Shown piece after piece: positions 7,963 through 16,525 of a DNA stretch of 64,000 bases. The stretch is from assembly GCF_900103365.1 (NCBI RefSeq), contig NZ_LT629703.1, forward strand, positions 7,426,501 to 7,490,500, in the 5' to 3' direction. This DNA comes from Afipia sp. GAS231 (GTDB taxonomy: Bacteria > Pseudomonadota > Alphaproteobacteria > Rhizobiales > Xanthobacteraceae). Position 1 is the stretch's first letter. Every line of letters starts with the position of its first letter. The notes beneath the pieces were generated by a model that ran no database searches, was not told the DNA's origin, and saw only the letters and a program-made list of their open reading frames with translations. The translations under genes were made by a program, and so were the position numbers.

Positions 7963-9237
7963 TTATGCCCGCTTGCGCGCCGTCGCGGCCTGCAACTTCT
8001 TGAGGATCGGCGTCAGCAGCGAGGCCCTCTTAGTCACGGCGTGGCCGGTCATGCGCTGTGCCATCTGCAGGAACATCAGCGTGGTCTTGTGCGTGGCTGA
8101 AACCTGCTGGATCATCTGGCCGTTGTTGGCGGCGGTCCCGAACATCTTTGAATCGAAGGGAATGGCGGCGATCGGCTGGCTCTCGATCGCCTTGGCGAAT
8201 TCGCGCACGGTGATTTCCGGGCGCTTGTGCATGCCGACCTGATTGAGACAATACAGCGGCGGCCGGTCATTGGGGCGCGCCGCCTTCAACACGTTCAGCA
8301 TGTTCTTGGCGTTGCGCATGTTGGCCAGATCGGGCTCGGCGACGACCAGGATGTCGTCGGCGCCGATCAGGGCGCGCCTGGTCCAGGCCGACCACTGATG
8401 CGGAACGTCGAGCACGATGCAGGGCGTCGTCATGCGCAGCGTATCGAAGATCGCGTCGAACGCATCGGCGCCGAAATCGTAGACCTGGTCGAGCGTCGCC
8501 GGCGCCGCCAAAAGGCTGAGGCGGTCGGTGCACTTGGCGAGCAGGCGTTCCATCAAGGCGGTATCGGGCCGTTCCTGCTGAGAGATCGCGTTGGCGATGC
8601 CCTGCACCGGATCCTGGTTGAAATCGAGGCCGGCGGTCCCGAAAGCGAGATCGAGGTCGATGACGACGGAATCGAGTGCCAGATCGCGCGCGATCGCCCA
8701 GGCGACGTTGTGTGCGACGGTGGAGGCGCCGACGCCGCCCTTGGCACCGACCACGGCGATAACGCGGCCGACGGCGACTTCCTCGGACGAGGCGTAGAGG
8801 CCGCAGATAGCGCGGACGACGTCGAGCGGCTGGACCGGTCCGACCACGTAATCGCTGACGCCACGCCGCACCAGTTCGCGATAGGGCGCGACATCGCTGG
8901 CGCTGCCGATCACGACGACGCGGGTGCCGGCATCGCAGACGGTCGCGAGTTCGTCGAGGCCTTCGAGGATGTCATGGTCGGCTTCGGTTTCGAGCACGAT
9001 CACGTTCGGTGTCGGCGCCTTTTGGTAGTTTTCGATCGCAGCCGCGACACCACCCATGTGGACCGAAAGATGCGCCTTGCCGAGCCGGCGGTCTTCGCTT
9101 GCAGCCCGCACCGTGGTCGCGACCGCGACGCTGGCGCAAAAGGCCTGCACCGAGACGCGCGGCGCCGGCGAGATATAGTCGTCGTTGTGCGGCGGCGTGA
9201 CGTCCATGTGCTCGTCCGAATCTTGAAGCTTGATCAT
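7963..9237 (-). CDS. cpaE: CpaE/TadZ pilus-assembly ATPase-like protein
   Basis: A 424-residue protein of the CpaE/TadZ family, which positions the Tad pilus apparatus at the pole or membrane. Residues about 30-150 form a degenerate receiver-like domain. A MinD/ParA-type P-loop domain follows, with the deviant Walker A motif KGGVGAST at 166-173, and VVIDLDLAFG downstream. It is the last of four genes in the minus-strand operon and its ATG overlaps the cpaD stop by 4 bp, indicating coupled translation. The operon meets the TadD-like gene tail to tail. No cpaF ATPase gene follows in the window. Confidence 0.92.
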   Translation of the reverse strand: MIKLQDSDEHMDVTPPHNDDYISPAPRVSVQAFCASVAVATTVRAASEDRRLGKAHLSVHMGGVAAAIENYQKAPTPNVIVLETEADHDILEGLDELATVCDAGTRVVVIGSASDVAPYRELVRRGVSDYVVGPVQPLDVVRAICGLYASSEEVAVGRVIAVVGAKGGVGASTVAHNVAWAIARDLALDSVVIDLDLAFGTAGLDFNQDPVQGIANAISQQERPDTALMERLLAKCTDRLSLLAAPATLDQVYDFGADAFDAIFDTLRMTTPCIVLDVPHQWSAWTRRALIGADDILVVAEPDLANMRNAKNMLNVLKAARPNDRPPLYCLNQVGMHKRPEITVREFAKAIESQPIAAIPFDSKMFGTAANNGQMIQQVSATHKTTLMFLQMAQRMTGHAVTKRASLLTPILKKLQAATARKRA

Positions 9238-9971
9238 TTGCCTGTATCGCTGAGTTTGGCTTTTTCCACTTCGGGATAGATGGTCGTGGTCGGGTTGCCC
9301 TTGCGGTATTTGTCAAAGGCGATATCGCGTCGCCGCGTATAGGCCGGGGTTTCCGGACGTGGCTGCTCGAGGTCCGCCGGATTGTCGATCATGGCGGCGA
9401 GGTTGCGCTGGGTGGCGCAGCCGAAATTGTGATAGGGCCGGTTCTCGTTATAGCCGGAGTTGTCGATGTTCGGTCCAAGGTCTTCCGGCCACAGCCCGCA
9501 GGGGCCGGCGACCGCCTTGATCCTCGGATAGCTCAGCTTGATGGTCGGAAGCGTGTCGGCATATTCCGCCTGGTACGGACGTTGCGTGATGGCGTTGGAC
9601 GGCACGCCGCCCGCCATCAGGATCGAACGGATTTCACGGTAGGAGGCGGCGGCTGCGCGTCCATAGACCGGATCGGCCGGCACGTCGGCGACAATGGCGC
9701 CGGTGCCCTCGCGAACCCAGCTTTGCGCCAGGCCGGCGACGTCGATGCGTTGCGGGGCGGAGAGGCCGCCGCGCGCGTGGCCGACGAAGACGACGATCGA
9801 TTGGTTGGCTTCGGTCACCGCGATCGGGTGACGCAGCTTGTAATCGTTGCCGGGAACGCTTGCGGTCACGATCTCGGTGGTCTGGTTGCACCCGCTAAGC
9901 GCGCATGACAGGCCGAGCAGGGCGCCGAGCAGGCGCCAGCTCTGAAGGCGATGCGGTGTTTGGCTGGTCAT
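9234..9971 (-). CDS. cpaD: CpaD-family pilus assembly lipoprotein
   Basis: A 245-residue secreted protein with a signal peptide ending at LSCALSGC, a clear lipobox (Cys28). The mature part fits CpaD: YKLRHPIAVTEANQ near the start, GPCGLWPEDLG and NFGCATQRNLAAMIDNPADL in the C-terminal half. CpaD is a periplasmic or outer-membrane lipoprotein working with the CpaC secretin in Tad pilus secretion. It lies 39 bp downstream of cpaC and overlaps cpaE by 4 bp. Length and motifs are normal for the family. Confidence 0.92.
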   Translation of the reverse strand: MTSQTPHRLQSWRLLGALLGLSCALSGCNQTTEIVTASVPGNDYKLRHPIAVTEANQSIVVFVGHARGGLSAPQRIDVAGLAQSWVREGTGAIVADVPADPVYGRAAAASYREIRSILMAGGVPSNAITQRPYQAEYADTLPTIKLSYPRIKAVAGPCGLWPEDLGPNIDNSGYNENRPYHNFGCATQRNLAAMIDNPADLEQPRPETPAYTRRRDIAFDKYRKGNPTTTIYPEVEKAKLSDTGK

Positions 9972-10010
9972 CGTTTTATCCTCGTCCCGGATCGGTGGAG
10001 CGCTGCCGTC

Positions 10011-11522
10011 TTAGTCAATGATGAAGCCGAAATTGCCCTGAGAGGTGCCGATCGCATCGGCGCGGGCGGCAAGGCCGTAAATCCGGTTGATGCGGGCCAG
10101 CAGCGCCGATTGAGAATCCGACGCCGGCGCAAACCCGTCATCCGGACGCGACAGCTCCTTCTGTGCCACCGCGCGAACGACATAGGGCGACACCACAACC
10201 ATCAACTCGGTCTCGTGGTTGACGTAGTCCTGGCTCCGGAAAAGCCCACCAAGAATCGGGATCTGGTCCACACCGGGCATTCCGTTGACGGCCTGCTTGG
10301 TTTGCTCCGAAATCAGGCCCGCCATCGCGATTGAGCCGCCAGACGGGATTTCCAGCGTCGTTTCCGCGCGGCGGGTCTTGATCGAGGGAATCGTCGTTCC
10401 ATTGGTTCCGCCGGTTAAAGCGTTTTCGGTCGAGACTTCCGACACTTCAGTCATCACCCGCAGGCTGATCCGTCCCTCGCTCAGCACCACCGGCGTGAAG
10501 TTGAGCGAGATGCCGAATTTCTTGAAACTGACGGTCTGGACGCATTGTCCGATCGCGCCCGACGTCGTCGTTTGGCAGGTGACGCCAGTCGGAATTGGAA
10601 ATTCGCCGCCTGAAATAAATGTCGCGGACTCGCCCGAGATCGCCGTCAGATTTGGCTCCGCCAGCGTCCGCACCACGCCCGCGCTCTCCATCGCGCGCAG
10701 GGTGGCGGTGACCGACGGCAGGCCGGCTTTGGTCAAGGCTGCCGCAGTCAGGCCGTTGCCGGAGACGAGCGCTCCGCTGTTGGCAGTGAACGGGTTGGAA
10801 TTGTTGAACGTCACAGCCGCGGTGCCGTAGTTCATGCTGGCGCTGAGATCGACGCCCAACTGCTTGATGATGTCGCGCCGCACTTCCGCGATGGTGACCT
10901 TGATCATCACCTGGTCGCGGCCGCGAACGGTGATCGAGTTGACAACCTTGTCAGCGCCGCCGACCAGTCGCGCCGCGACTTCGCCCGCCTGCTGGGCTTC
11001 GACCGGGCTCGCCACCGAGCCGGTCAGCATGACGCTGTCGCCGATGCCTTCGATCTGGACTCCCGGCAGCGTCTGCCGGAGCGCGGAGCGCACGCCGTTG
11101 AGATCGCGCTTGATCGCGATGTCATAGGACGCGACCTGCTGACCGTCGGCATCGAAGAACACGACGTTGGTCTGGCCGACCGCGGTGCCGATGATATAGG
11201 CGCGCTGGGACGAGCGGACGACGGCGTTGGCGATCTTCGGATCGGCGACCAGCACGTCCTTGACGTCGCGCGGCAGGTCGACGATCACCGACTTGCCGAC
11301 GCCAAGCGCCAGAAATTTTGTCCGCACCGATCCGCCGATGGCGGAGGTGATCTCGGGGTCGTTCTCTTTCGAAAGTTGCCTCGCAAGTTCCTTGTCGGGC
11401 TCGGCGGCGATGACCCGCGCGACCTGGCCCAGCGTCAGCGCGGCGACGGCCGATAACAGCACGGCCCGGCCGAGGCGGCCTGTCGCGCTGCGGATCGCTG
11501 ACTGATTTTCCCCAAACTTCAT
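10011..11522 (-). CDS. cpaC: CpaC/RcpA-type secretin of the Tad pilus
   Basis: A 503-residue outer-membrane secretin. A signal peptide (about 1-40, ending near VARVIAAEP) is followed by the pilus-assembly N-terminal domain (VGKSVIVDLPRDVKDVLVADPKIA), a BON-like domain (about 140-205) and the secretin channel domain (about 270-460) with LAEPNLTAISGESATF and FISGGEFPIP. The start at 11522 gives a normal signal peptide; the frame extends far upstream across cpaB in another frame, which is not coding. It lies 17 bp after cpaB. The protein forms the pore through which Flp-type pilin leaves the cell. Confidence 0.94.
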   Translation of the reverse strand: MKFGENQSAIRSATGRLGRAVLLSAVAALTLGQVARVIAAEPDKELARQLSKENDPEITSAIGGSVRTKFLALGVGKSVIVDLPRDVKDVLVADPKIANAVVRSSQRAYIIGTAVGQTNVVFFDADGQQVASYDIAIKRDLNGVRSALRQTLPGVQIEGIGDSVMLTGSVASPVEAQQAGEVAARLVGGADKVVNSITVRGRDQVMIKVTIAEVRRDIIKQLGVDLSASMNYGTAAVTFNNSNPFTANSGALVSGNGLTAAALTKAGLPSVTATLRAMESAGVVRTLAEPNLTAISGESATFISGGEFPIPTGVTCQTTTSGAIGQCVQTVSFKKFGISLNFTPVVLSEGRISLRVMTEVSEVSTENALTGGTNGTTIPSIKTRRAETTLEIPSGGSIAMAGLISEQTKQAVNGMPGVDQIPILGGLFRSQDYVNHETELMVVVSPYVVRAVAQKELSRPDDGFAPASDSQSALLARINRIYGLAARADAIGTSQGNFGFIID

Positions 11523-11539
11523 CTCACGCGTCCTTTCGG

Positions 11540-12331
11540 TCACTTCTGTGCCGTCGATTGGTTGGCGACACCGTAGCGAACCACGTTGACGCTCTGGTCT
11601 CGTCGAGGTGCCTGGTCCTGGCCGCTCTCGACCTTGTTGGCATCGGTGATGCTGCGCAGCGCGAGCTGGATCGTGCCGCTCTGGCGCGCACGTCCGAGCG
11701 TCTCGGCCTGCTCGGGCTTCAGCTCGAGCGTGGCGGTCTTGCCGACGAGCGAGTTGCTGCCTTCTTTTTCCTTCGGCGCCTGGTCGATGGCGAGCACGCG
11801 GATGTTGGTCAGGATGATTTCCGAACTGACGATGTCGGGCCCCTTGCTGTCCGGGTTCTTCTCGCGCCTGGAGAGCAGGACGTCGACGTGGTCGTTGGGC
11901 AGGATGAATCCGCCGGCGCCGGTCTCCGGCGAAATCTCGGTCGAGATGCCGCGCATGCCGGTCGGCAGGATCGCCGCCATGAAGCCCGAGCCGTTGGCCT
12001 TGACCAGCTTCTGCTCGCGGATCGGCTCGCCAGCGATGAAGGGCGCGCGCACGATCGAGCCTTCGATGTCCTTGATGGCGTCGGCCCTGCCGGCGCGGGT
12101 GATGAGATTGCCGCTGGCGCTGGACGCCGGCCAGATCTGCCATTGCAGATCTTCCGGCTTGACCAACTGGCCGAGCCCAAGCTCGGATTTCGCGACCAGT
12201 ACTTCGGTCGTCGGTAGCTCCGCAACCGGCGCGACCGGGGTCGGCTTGGTGTCCGTTCCGCGGGCGAGATAGGCTGCAACGCCACCGGCGCTGAGCGCGA
12301 TGGTCAGTACGACGATACGTGCGATGTTCAT
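11540..12331 (-). CDS. cpaB: CpaB/RcpC pilus assembly protein with SAF domain
   Basis: A 263-residue periplasmic protein. One N-terminal membrane segment (about 3-22) precedes a SAF domain (about 45-110; TTEVLVAKSELGLGQLVKPEDL is typical) and the RcpC/CpaB region with ISPETGAGGFILPNDHVDVLL. CpaB partners the CpaC secretin. ATG 12331 matches the family start; the 29 residues encoded upstream are Arg/His rich and not expected. It is the first gene of the cpaB-C-D-E operon. The pilin gene and the prepilin peptidase cpaA, often upstream, are absent from this window. Confidence 0.92.
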   Translation of the reverse strand: MNIARIVVLTIALSAGGVAAYLARGTDTKPTPVAPVAELPTTEVLVAKSELGLGQLVKPEDLQWQIWPASSASGNLITRAGRADAIKDIEGSIVRAPFIAGEPIREQKLVKANGSGFMAAILPTGMRGISTEISPETGAGGFILPNDHVDVLLSRREKNPDSKGPDIVSSEIILTNIRVLAIDQAPKEKEGSNSLVGKTATLELKPEQAETLGRARQSGTIQLALRSITDANKVESGQDQAPRRDQSVNVVRYGVANQSTAQK

Positions 12332-12593
12332 ACGCTTCGATCTACTCTTACGCTTACGCCGGAATGCCCCAACTGCACGGTGATGACAGCCTTCCCCTCT
12401 GGGATGACTAGGCACCAAAGGTATAAGGGAACTTGAGGGGTGAATTTTTTGCGCGAAACGCCGCCGGGATTCATCGGCATGGTGAACGGGTGGTTATCGC
12501 GCGACCCGCAAACATCCGGACGCGGCGCGCCTCAACCAGTTCGGGCACCGGTCGGGCCGCTGAGGAACGAGGCCGGCTGCCGATGCCGGAGGA
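12332..12593. other. Noncoding region upstream of cpaB
   Basis: About 260 bp between the cpaB start and the end of the convergent-side GntR gene; both genes read on the minus strand. It should hold the cpa promoter. Close to cpaB, read on the minus strand, there is a short directly repeated CGTAAG pair. No recognisable promoter or gene is clear to me. Confidence 0.4.
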
Positions 12594-13271
12594 TCAGGCC
12601 TGTCGTTGCAGGGAGGCGTGACCTTCAGCGCTTGACCCGGTCTCCGCGAACCCGGCCTGCAGGACTTCTTCACGTTTGTGGCGCAGATGCGCGCGCAGGA
12701 TATGCGACAGGCCTACCCCATCGCGACGCTGCAGCGCGTTGAGGATTGCTTCGTGTTCCTGCAACGCCAGCGCCCAGCGTTGCGGCGTCATCGGGGTGAC
12801 GTAGCGTGCGCGGCGAATGCGAGCCGTCACTGTCTCATAGAGGCCTGACAGCACTGGGTTGCCGGTCGCGGCGATGATTGCTTCGTGAATGTAACGGTTG
12901 CAGCGGTAGTACTGCAGCAGATCGCTATCGCGGAAGTGCCGCGCCATCGCCGCATGCGCGGCAGCGATGTCGGCGATTTCGGCGTCGCTGATGCGTTCGC
13001 AGGCGAGTTCGCCGGCCAGCGCTTCCAGTCCCTGGCAGACCTCGAACAGGTCGCGCATGTCCTTGTCGGTGAGTTTTGCCGCGCGCGAGCCGCGATTTGG
13101 CAGCAACTGCACCAAGCCCTCAGCGGCCAGAACCTTCAGCGCCTCGCGCAGCGGGGTGCGGGAAATCTGCAGCATTTCGCAGAGGTCGCGCTCGGGGATC
13201 CGGGCGCCCGGCGGAATTTCACCCTCCAGCAGCATGGCGCGGACGCGGCCTACCACCTCCTCATGAAGCAT
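12594..13271 (-). CDS. GntR-family regulator, FCD subfamily
   Basis: A 225-residue regulator. The N-terminal winged helix is standard for GntR (IPERDLCEMLQISRTPLREALKVLAAEGLVQLLPN, about 24-58, shown here as one family block). The C-terminal all-helical FCD domain (about 75-210) carries likely metal-ligand positions in NRYIHEAII and the later LQEHEAIL and RAHLRHKREE segments. FCD regulators sense small organic acids. It is divergent from the crotonase/CoA-transferase/TTT operon and very likely controls it; an 11-bp perfect inverted repeat lies in the shared gap. Confidence 0.93.
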   Translation of the reverse strand: MLHEEVVGRVRAMLLEGEIPPGARIPERDLCEMLQISRTPLREALKVLAAEGLVQLLPNRGSRAAKLTDKDMRDLFEVCQGLEALAGELACERISDAEIADIAAAHAAMARHFRDSDLLQYYRCNRYIHEAIIAATGNPVLSGLYETVTARIRRARYVTPMTPQRWALALQEHEAILNALQRRDGVGLSHILRAHLRHKREEVLQAGFAETGSSAEGHASLQRQA

Positions 13272-13287
13272 CGCCAGCCCCCTGAAA

Positions 13288-13358
13288 TGAATGCAAAAGT
13301 GGGCTATATCACCGAGCTTATTCCAATTCCAGCTTGATAATTCCTAATTTTGCATTCA
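13288..13358. promoter_or_regulatory. Candidate paired GntR operators (inverted repeat)
   Basis: TGAATGCAAAA at 13288-13298 and its exact reverse complement TTTTGCATTCA at 13348-13358 lie in the 122-bp gap between the GntR gene and the catabolic operon. Their centres are 60 bp apart, close to an integral number of helical turns, and each is near one of the divergent starts. The arrangement suggests two copies of one operator, one per promoter, or a looped complex. Binding by the adjacent GntR protein is inferred. Confidence 0.55.
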
Positions 13359-13393
13359 GATTGGTAAAAATCGTCAAAACAGGGTGCGGAAAC

Positions 13394-14194
13394 ATGGATC
13401 AGGACGTAGTGGCGCGGCAGGAGGACCTCCTGTTCACGCGCGAGGAAGGCATCGGCCGGATCACCTTCAACCGCCCGCAGGCGAGGAACGCCTTTACGTT
13501 CGCGATGTATGAGCAGCTGGCCGAGATCTGCGAGCGCGCCAACAATGATCGCAGCATCAAGGTGCTGCTGCTGCGCGGGGCCGGCGACAAGGCATTCGCC
13601 GCCGGCACCGACATCAACCAGTTCCGCGCCTTCAAGACGCCGCAGGATGCGATCGACTATGAGAACCGCATCGATCGCGTGCTTGGAATTCTCGAAACCT
13701 GCCGGGTGCCGACCATTGCGGCGATCACCGGCGCCTGCACCGGAGGCGGCGCGGGCATTGCGGCCAGCTGCGATCTGCGGATTGGCACAAGGACCACACG
13801 GATCGGGTTTCCGATCGCGCGCACCCTCGGCAACTGCCTGTCGATGTCCAATGTCAGTCGCATCGCTGCGCTGATCGGTCCGGCCAGGGTCAAGGACCTG
13901 ATTTATACCGCGCGGCTTGTCGAGGCCGAGGAGGCCGCGTCCGTCGGGCTCCTGACCGAGATCGTCGACGACCTCGCCGCGCTGGACAAGCGCGCCGACG
14001 AATTGGCGCGGCTGGTTGCCGGCAATGCGCCGCTGACGCTAAGCGCGACCAAGCAGGCGTTGGGGCGGCTGCAGAAGCGGCTGACGCCGGACGAGGGCGA
14101 AGACCTCATCCTGATGTGCTACCAGAGCCGGGATTTTCGCGAAGGGCTCGATGCATTTCTGGGCAAGCGCGCGCCGCAATGGCGCGGCGAATAG
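13394..14194 (+). CDS. Crotonase-superfamily protein (enoyl-CoA hydratase/isomerase-like)
   Basis: A 266-residue crotonase-fold protein. The CoA-binding and oxyanion-hole segments are present: AFAAGTDINQF (about 73-83) and ITGACTGGGAGIAASCDLRI (about 112-131). The two glutamates of classical enoyl-CoA hydratase appear to be missing: GGGCE is GGGAG here, and the FGxPE position reads IGFPI, followed by ARTLGNCLS instead of GxGGTQRL. It may therefore be an isomerase, hydrolase, decarboxylase or another crotonase activity. It is the first gene of the operon and the next gene starts 8 bp after its stop. The ATG at 13394 is preferred over one at 13334, which would sit inside the operator region. 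Confidence 0.87.
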   Translation: MDQDVVARQEDLLFTREEGIGRITFNRPQARNAFTFAMYEQLAEICERANNDRSIKVLLLRGAGDKAFAAGTDINQFRAFKTPQDAIDYENRIDRVLGILETCRVPTIAAITGACTGGGAGIAASCDLRIGTRTTRIGFPIARTLGNCLSMSNVSRIAALIGPARVKDLIYTARLVEAEEAASVGLLTEIVDDLAALDKRADELARLVAGNAPLTLSATKQALGRLQKRLTPDEGEDLILMCYQSRDFREGLDAFLGKRAPQWRGE

Positions 14195-14202
14195 GATTCC
14201 CC

Positions 14203-15453
14203 ATGTCGCCAAGCAACAAGACGCCACGCCAAGGCCCGCTCGCGGGTCTCAAGGTCGTCGATCTCACCCATGTCATGGCCGGCCCGACCTGTACGCTGAT
14301 GCTGGCCGACATGGGCGCCGACGTCATCAAGATCGAGAAGTCACCGAACGGCGACGACACGCGCCATTCGGTGCCGCCGAAGATCGGCGATGAGGCGGCT
14401 TCGTTCCTGATGATGAACCGCAACAAGCGCGGCATCGTGCTGGATTTGAAGACCGATGGCGGCAAGCAGGTGTTGCGGCGGCTGATCGCGGGCGCCGACG
14501 TTCTGGTCGAGAACTTTGCGCCAGGTGCGATGGAGCGGCTCGGCTTCGGCTATCAGGACCTGCACCGCGAGTTTCCGGGGCTGATCTATTGTTCGCTGTC
14601 TGGCTTCGGCCGCACCGGCCCGTACAAGGATCGCCGTGGCTTCGACCTGGTGGCGCAGGCGATGAGCGGCATCATGAGTTTTACCGGCGAGCGGCCGGAC
14701 GGCCCGCCGGTGAAGTGCGGCCCGCCGCTGTCGGACATTACCGCGGGCCTGCTGGCCAGCATGGGAATCCTTGCGGCCTATTCACACCGGCTCAAGACCG
14801 GTGAAGGGCAGTGGGTGGAAACCTCGCTCTACGAAGCGGCGCTGGTGCAGACCTACTGGCAGTCGACGATTGCGCTCGCCACCGATGTGGCACCGCGCGC
14901 CATGGGCTCAGCGCATCCGCTGAACGCGCCTTATCAGGCCTTCGAGGCTTCCGACGGCTGGCTGGTGGTCGGCGGCGCCAACAAGAAGCATTGGCTGTTG
15001 ATGCTGGAGGCGCTCGGCGCGTCGGAACTGGCGGCCGATCCGCGCTTCGTCAACGGCTCCGACCGCATGGCGAACCTGAAGCAACTCGAATCCGAATTGA
15101 GTGCGCGCTTCCGCGCCAGGAGCAGGGCGCATTGGCTGGCCGCACTGGACGGCAAGGGCGTGCCCTGCGGTCCCGTCCATGACATGTTGGAAGCGCTGAA
15201 CGATCCGCAAACCCTGGCGCGCGAGATGGTGGTCGAGGTCGAGCACTCGACGGTCGGACCGGTGAAAACCATCGGGCTCCCGGTCAAGTTCTCGGCGACG
15301 CCTGGCAAGGTGAACTCGGGCGCGCCCGTCTATGGCGAACACACCCGCGAGGTGTTGCGCGAATATGGCTTCGAACCCGCGCAGATCGAGGCGTTCGAGC
15401 GCGAAGGCGCTGTCGTCTCTGCGTCGCTGCCCCGCAAGGAGCAGGTCGCCTGA
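14203..15453 (+). CDS. Class III CoA-transferase (CaiB/BaiF family)
   Basis: A 416-residue family III CoA-transferase, of the type that moves CoA between carboxylic acids (formyl-CoA/oxalate, succinyl-CoA/aromatic or dicarboxylate). Typical sequence: GPLAGLKVVDLTHVMAGP at the start, LADMGADVIKIEKSPNGDDTR, LNRNKRG-like MNRNKRGIVLDLK, and VLVENFAPGAMERLGFGY. The region GQWVETSLYEAAL lies where the catalytic acidic residue is expected, but I did not assign it. The ATG at 14203 has AGGA upstream. With the crotonase, the TTT transporter and the PdxA-like enzyme it probably activates an imported acid as its CoA thioester. Substrate unknown. Confidence 0.9.
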   Translation: MSPSNKTPRQGPLAGLKVVDLTHVMAGPTCTLMLADMGADVIKIEKSPNGDDTRHSVPPKIGDEAASFLMMNRNKRGIVLDLKTDGGKQVLRRLIAGADVLVENFAPGAMERLGFGYQDLHREFPGLIYCSLSGFGRTGPYKDRRGFDLVAQAMSGIMSFTGERPDGPPVKCGPPLSDITAGLLASMGILAAYSHRLKTGEGQWVETSLYEAALVQTYWQSTIALATDVAPRAMGSAHPLNAPYQAFEASDGWLVVGGANKKHWLLMLEALGASELAADPRFVNGSDRMANLKQLESELSARFRARSRAHWLAALDGKGVPCGPVHDMLEALNDPQTLAREMVVEVEHSTVGPVKTIGLPVKFSATPGKVNSGAPVYGEHTREVLREYGFEPAQIEAFEREGAVVSASLPRKEQVA

Positions 15454-15498
15454 CGATTTATCGGTACCAACAACGACAAAAACAGCGACCGGGAGGAA

Positions 15499-16497
15499 AT
15501 GATGAGGTTCACTTCGAGTTTGTTGACGTCCGCGGTGGCGATCCTGCTCGCCGGCTCCATTCCGGCGCATGCCGCGTGGGCGCCGCAGAAGCCGATCGAG
15601 TTCGTCGCAACCGCGGGGCCGGGCGGCGGTACCGACAATCTCGCGCGTGCGGTCCAGGCCATCATCACCAAATACAAGTTGACCGACCAGCCGGTCGTGG
15701 TCGTCAACAAGGGCGGCGGCAGCGGGGCGGAAGGGTATGTCTACGGCAAGGCTTCCGCCGGCGATCCCTACAGGGTGATCTTCGGCACCTCGAACGCCTG
15801 GCAGCAGCCCCTCGTGTCCAAGGTCGCCTTCAACTACACCGATCTGACGCCGATCGCGGCGATGGCGCAGGACGAATTCCTGCTCTGGGTGAAACAGGAT
15901 GCGCCCTACAAGACCGCGGGCGATTTCCTCAAGGCGGCGGCCGCGACCGAATTCAAGATGGGCGGCGCGCAGTCCAAGGACACCGATGAGGTGCTGACCC
16001 GCATGATCGAGAAGGCGGCGAAGGTCAAATTCACCTACATCCCGTTCAAGAGCGGCGCCGAGGCCGCGGTGCAACTGGCCGGCGGCCACATCGATTCCCA
16101 CGTCAACAACCCCAGCGAAAGCCTCGGACAATGGCGAGGCTCGACCCAGCGCCCGCTCTGTGCCTTCAGCCCGAAGCGATTGCCGCAGGGACCGAAAGTG
16201 ACGGCGACCGAAGGCTGGAGCGATGTGCCGACCTGCGCCGAGCAGGGGCTGCCGATCACCCAATACGAGCAACCGCGGACCGTGTGGCTGCCAGGCAAGG
16301 TCAGTGCCGAGCAAGCGGCCTATTATGTCGACCTGATGAAGAAGGTGCAGGCGACGCCGGAGTGGAAGGACTACATCGAGAAGACCTCGCAGGTTGATAC
16401 GTTCCTGACCGGCGATGCCTTCGACGCCTTCATCAAGCAGGACCTCGAGCATTTGAAGCAGGTCGCCGGCGAACAGGGCTGGCTGGTTGCCAAGTGA
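15499..16497 (+). CDS. TTT-family periplasmic substrate-binding protein (TctC/Bug)
   Basis: A 332-residue Bug-type solute-binding protein of the tripartite tricarboxylate transporter family. A Sec signal peptide ends near IPAHAAWA (about residue 25). KPIEFVATAGPGGGTDNLAR (about 31-50) matches the first ligand-binding loop, and GAQSKDTDEVLTRM the second. These proteins bind carboxylates such as citrate, terephthalate or nicotinate in the periplasm and deliver them to TctAB. A strong GGGAGGAA lies just upstream; the start could be either of the two adjacent ATGs (15499 or 15502). TctB and TctA follow immediately. Confidence 0.92.
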   Translation: MMRFTSSLLTSAVAILLAGSIPAHAAWAPQKPIEFVATAGPGGGTDNLARAVQAIITKYKLTDQPVVVVNKGGGSGAEGYVYGKASAGDPYRVIFGTSNAWQQPLVSKVAFNYTDLTPIAAMAQDEFLLWVKQDAPYKTAGDFLKAAAATEFKMGGAQSKDTDEVLTRMIEKAAKVKFTYIPFKSGAEAAVQLAGGHIDSHVNNPSESLGQWRGSTQRPLCAFSPKRLPQGPKVTATEGWSDVPTCAEQGLPITQYEQPRTVWLPGKVSAEQAAYYVDLMKKVQATPEWKDYIEKTSQVDTFLTGDAFDAFIKQDLEHLKQVAGEQGWLVAK

Positions 16498-16525
16498 GCC
16501 GAGGGGCCGACGGGATGAGGCATCG

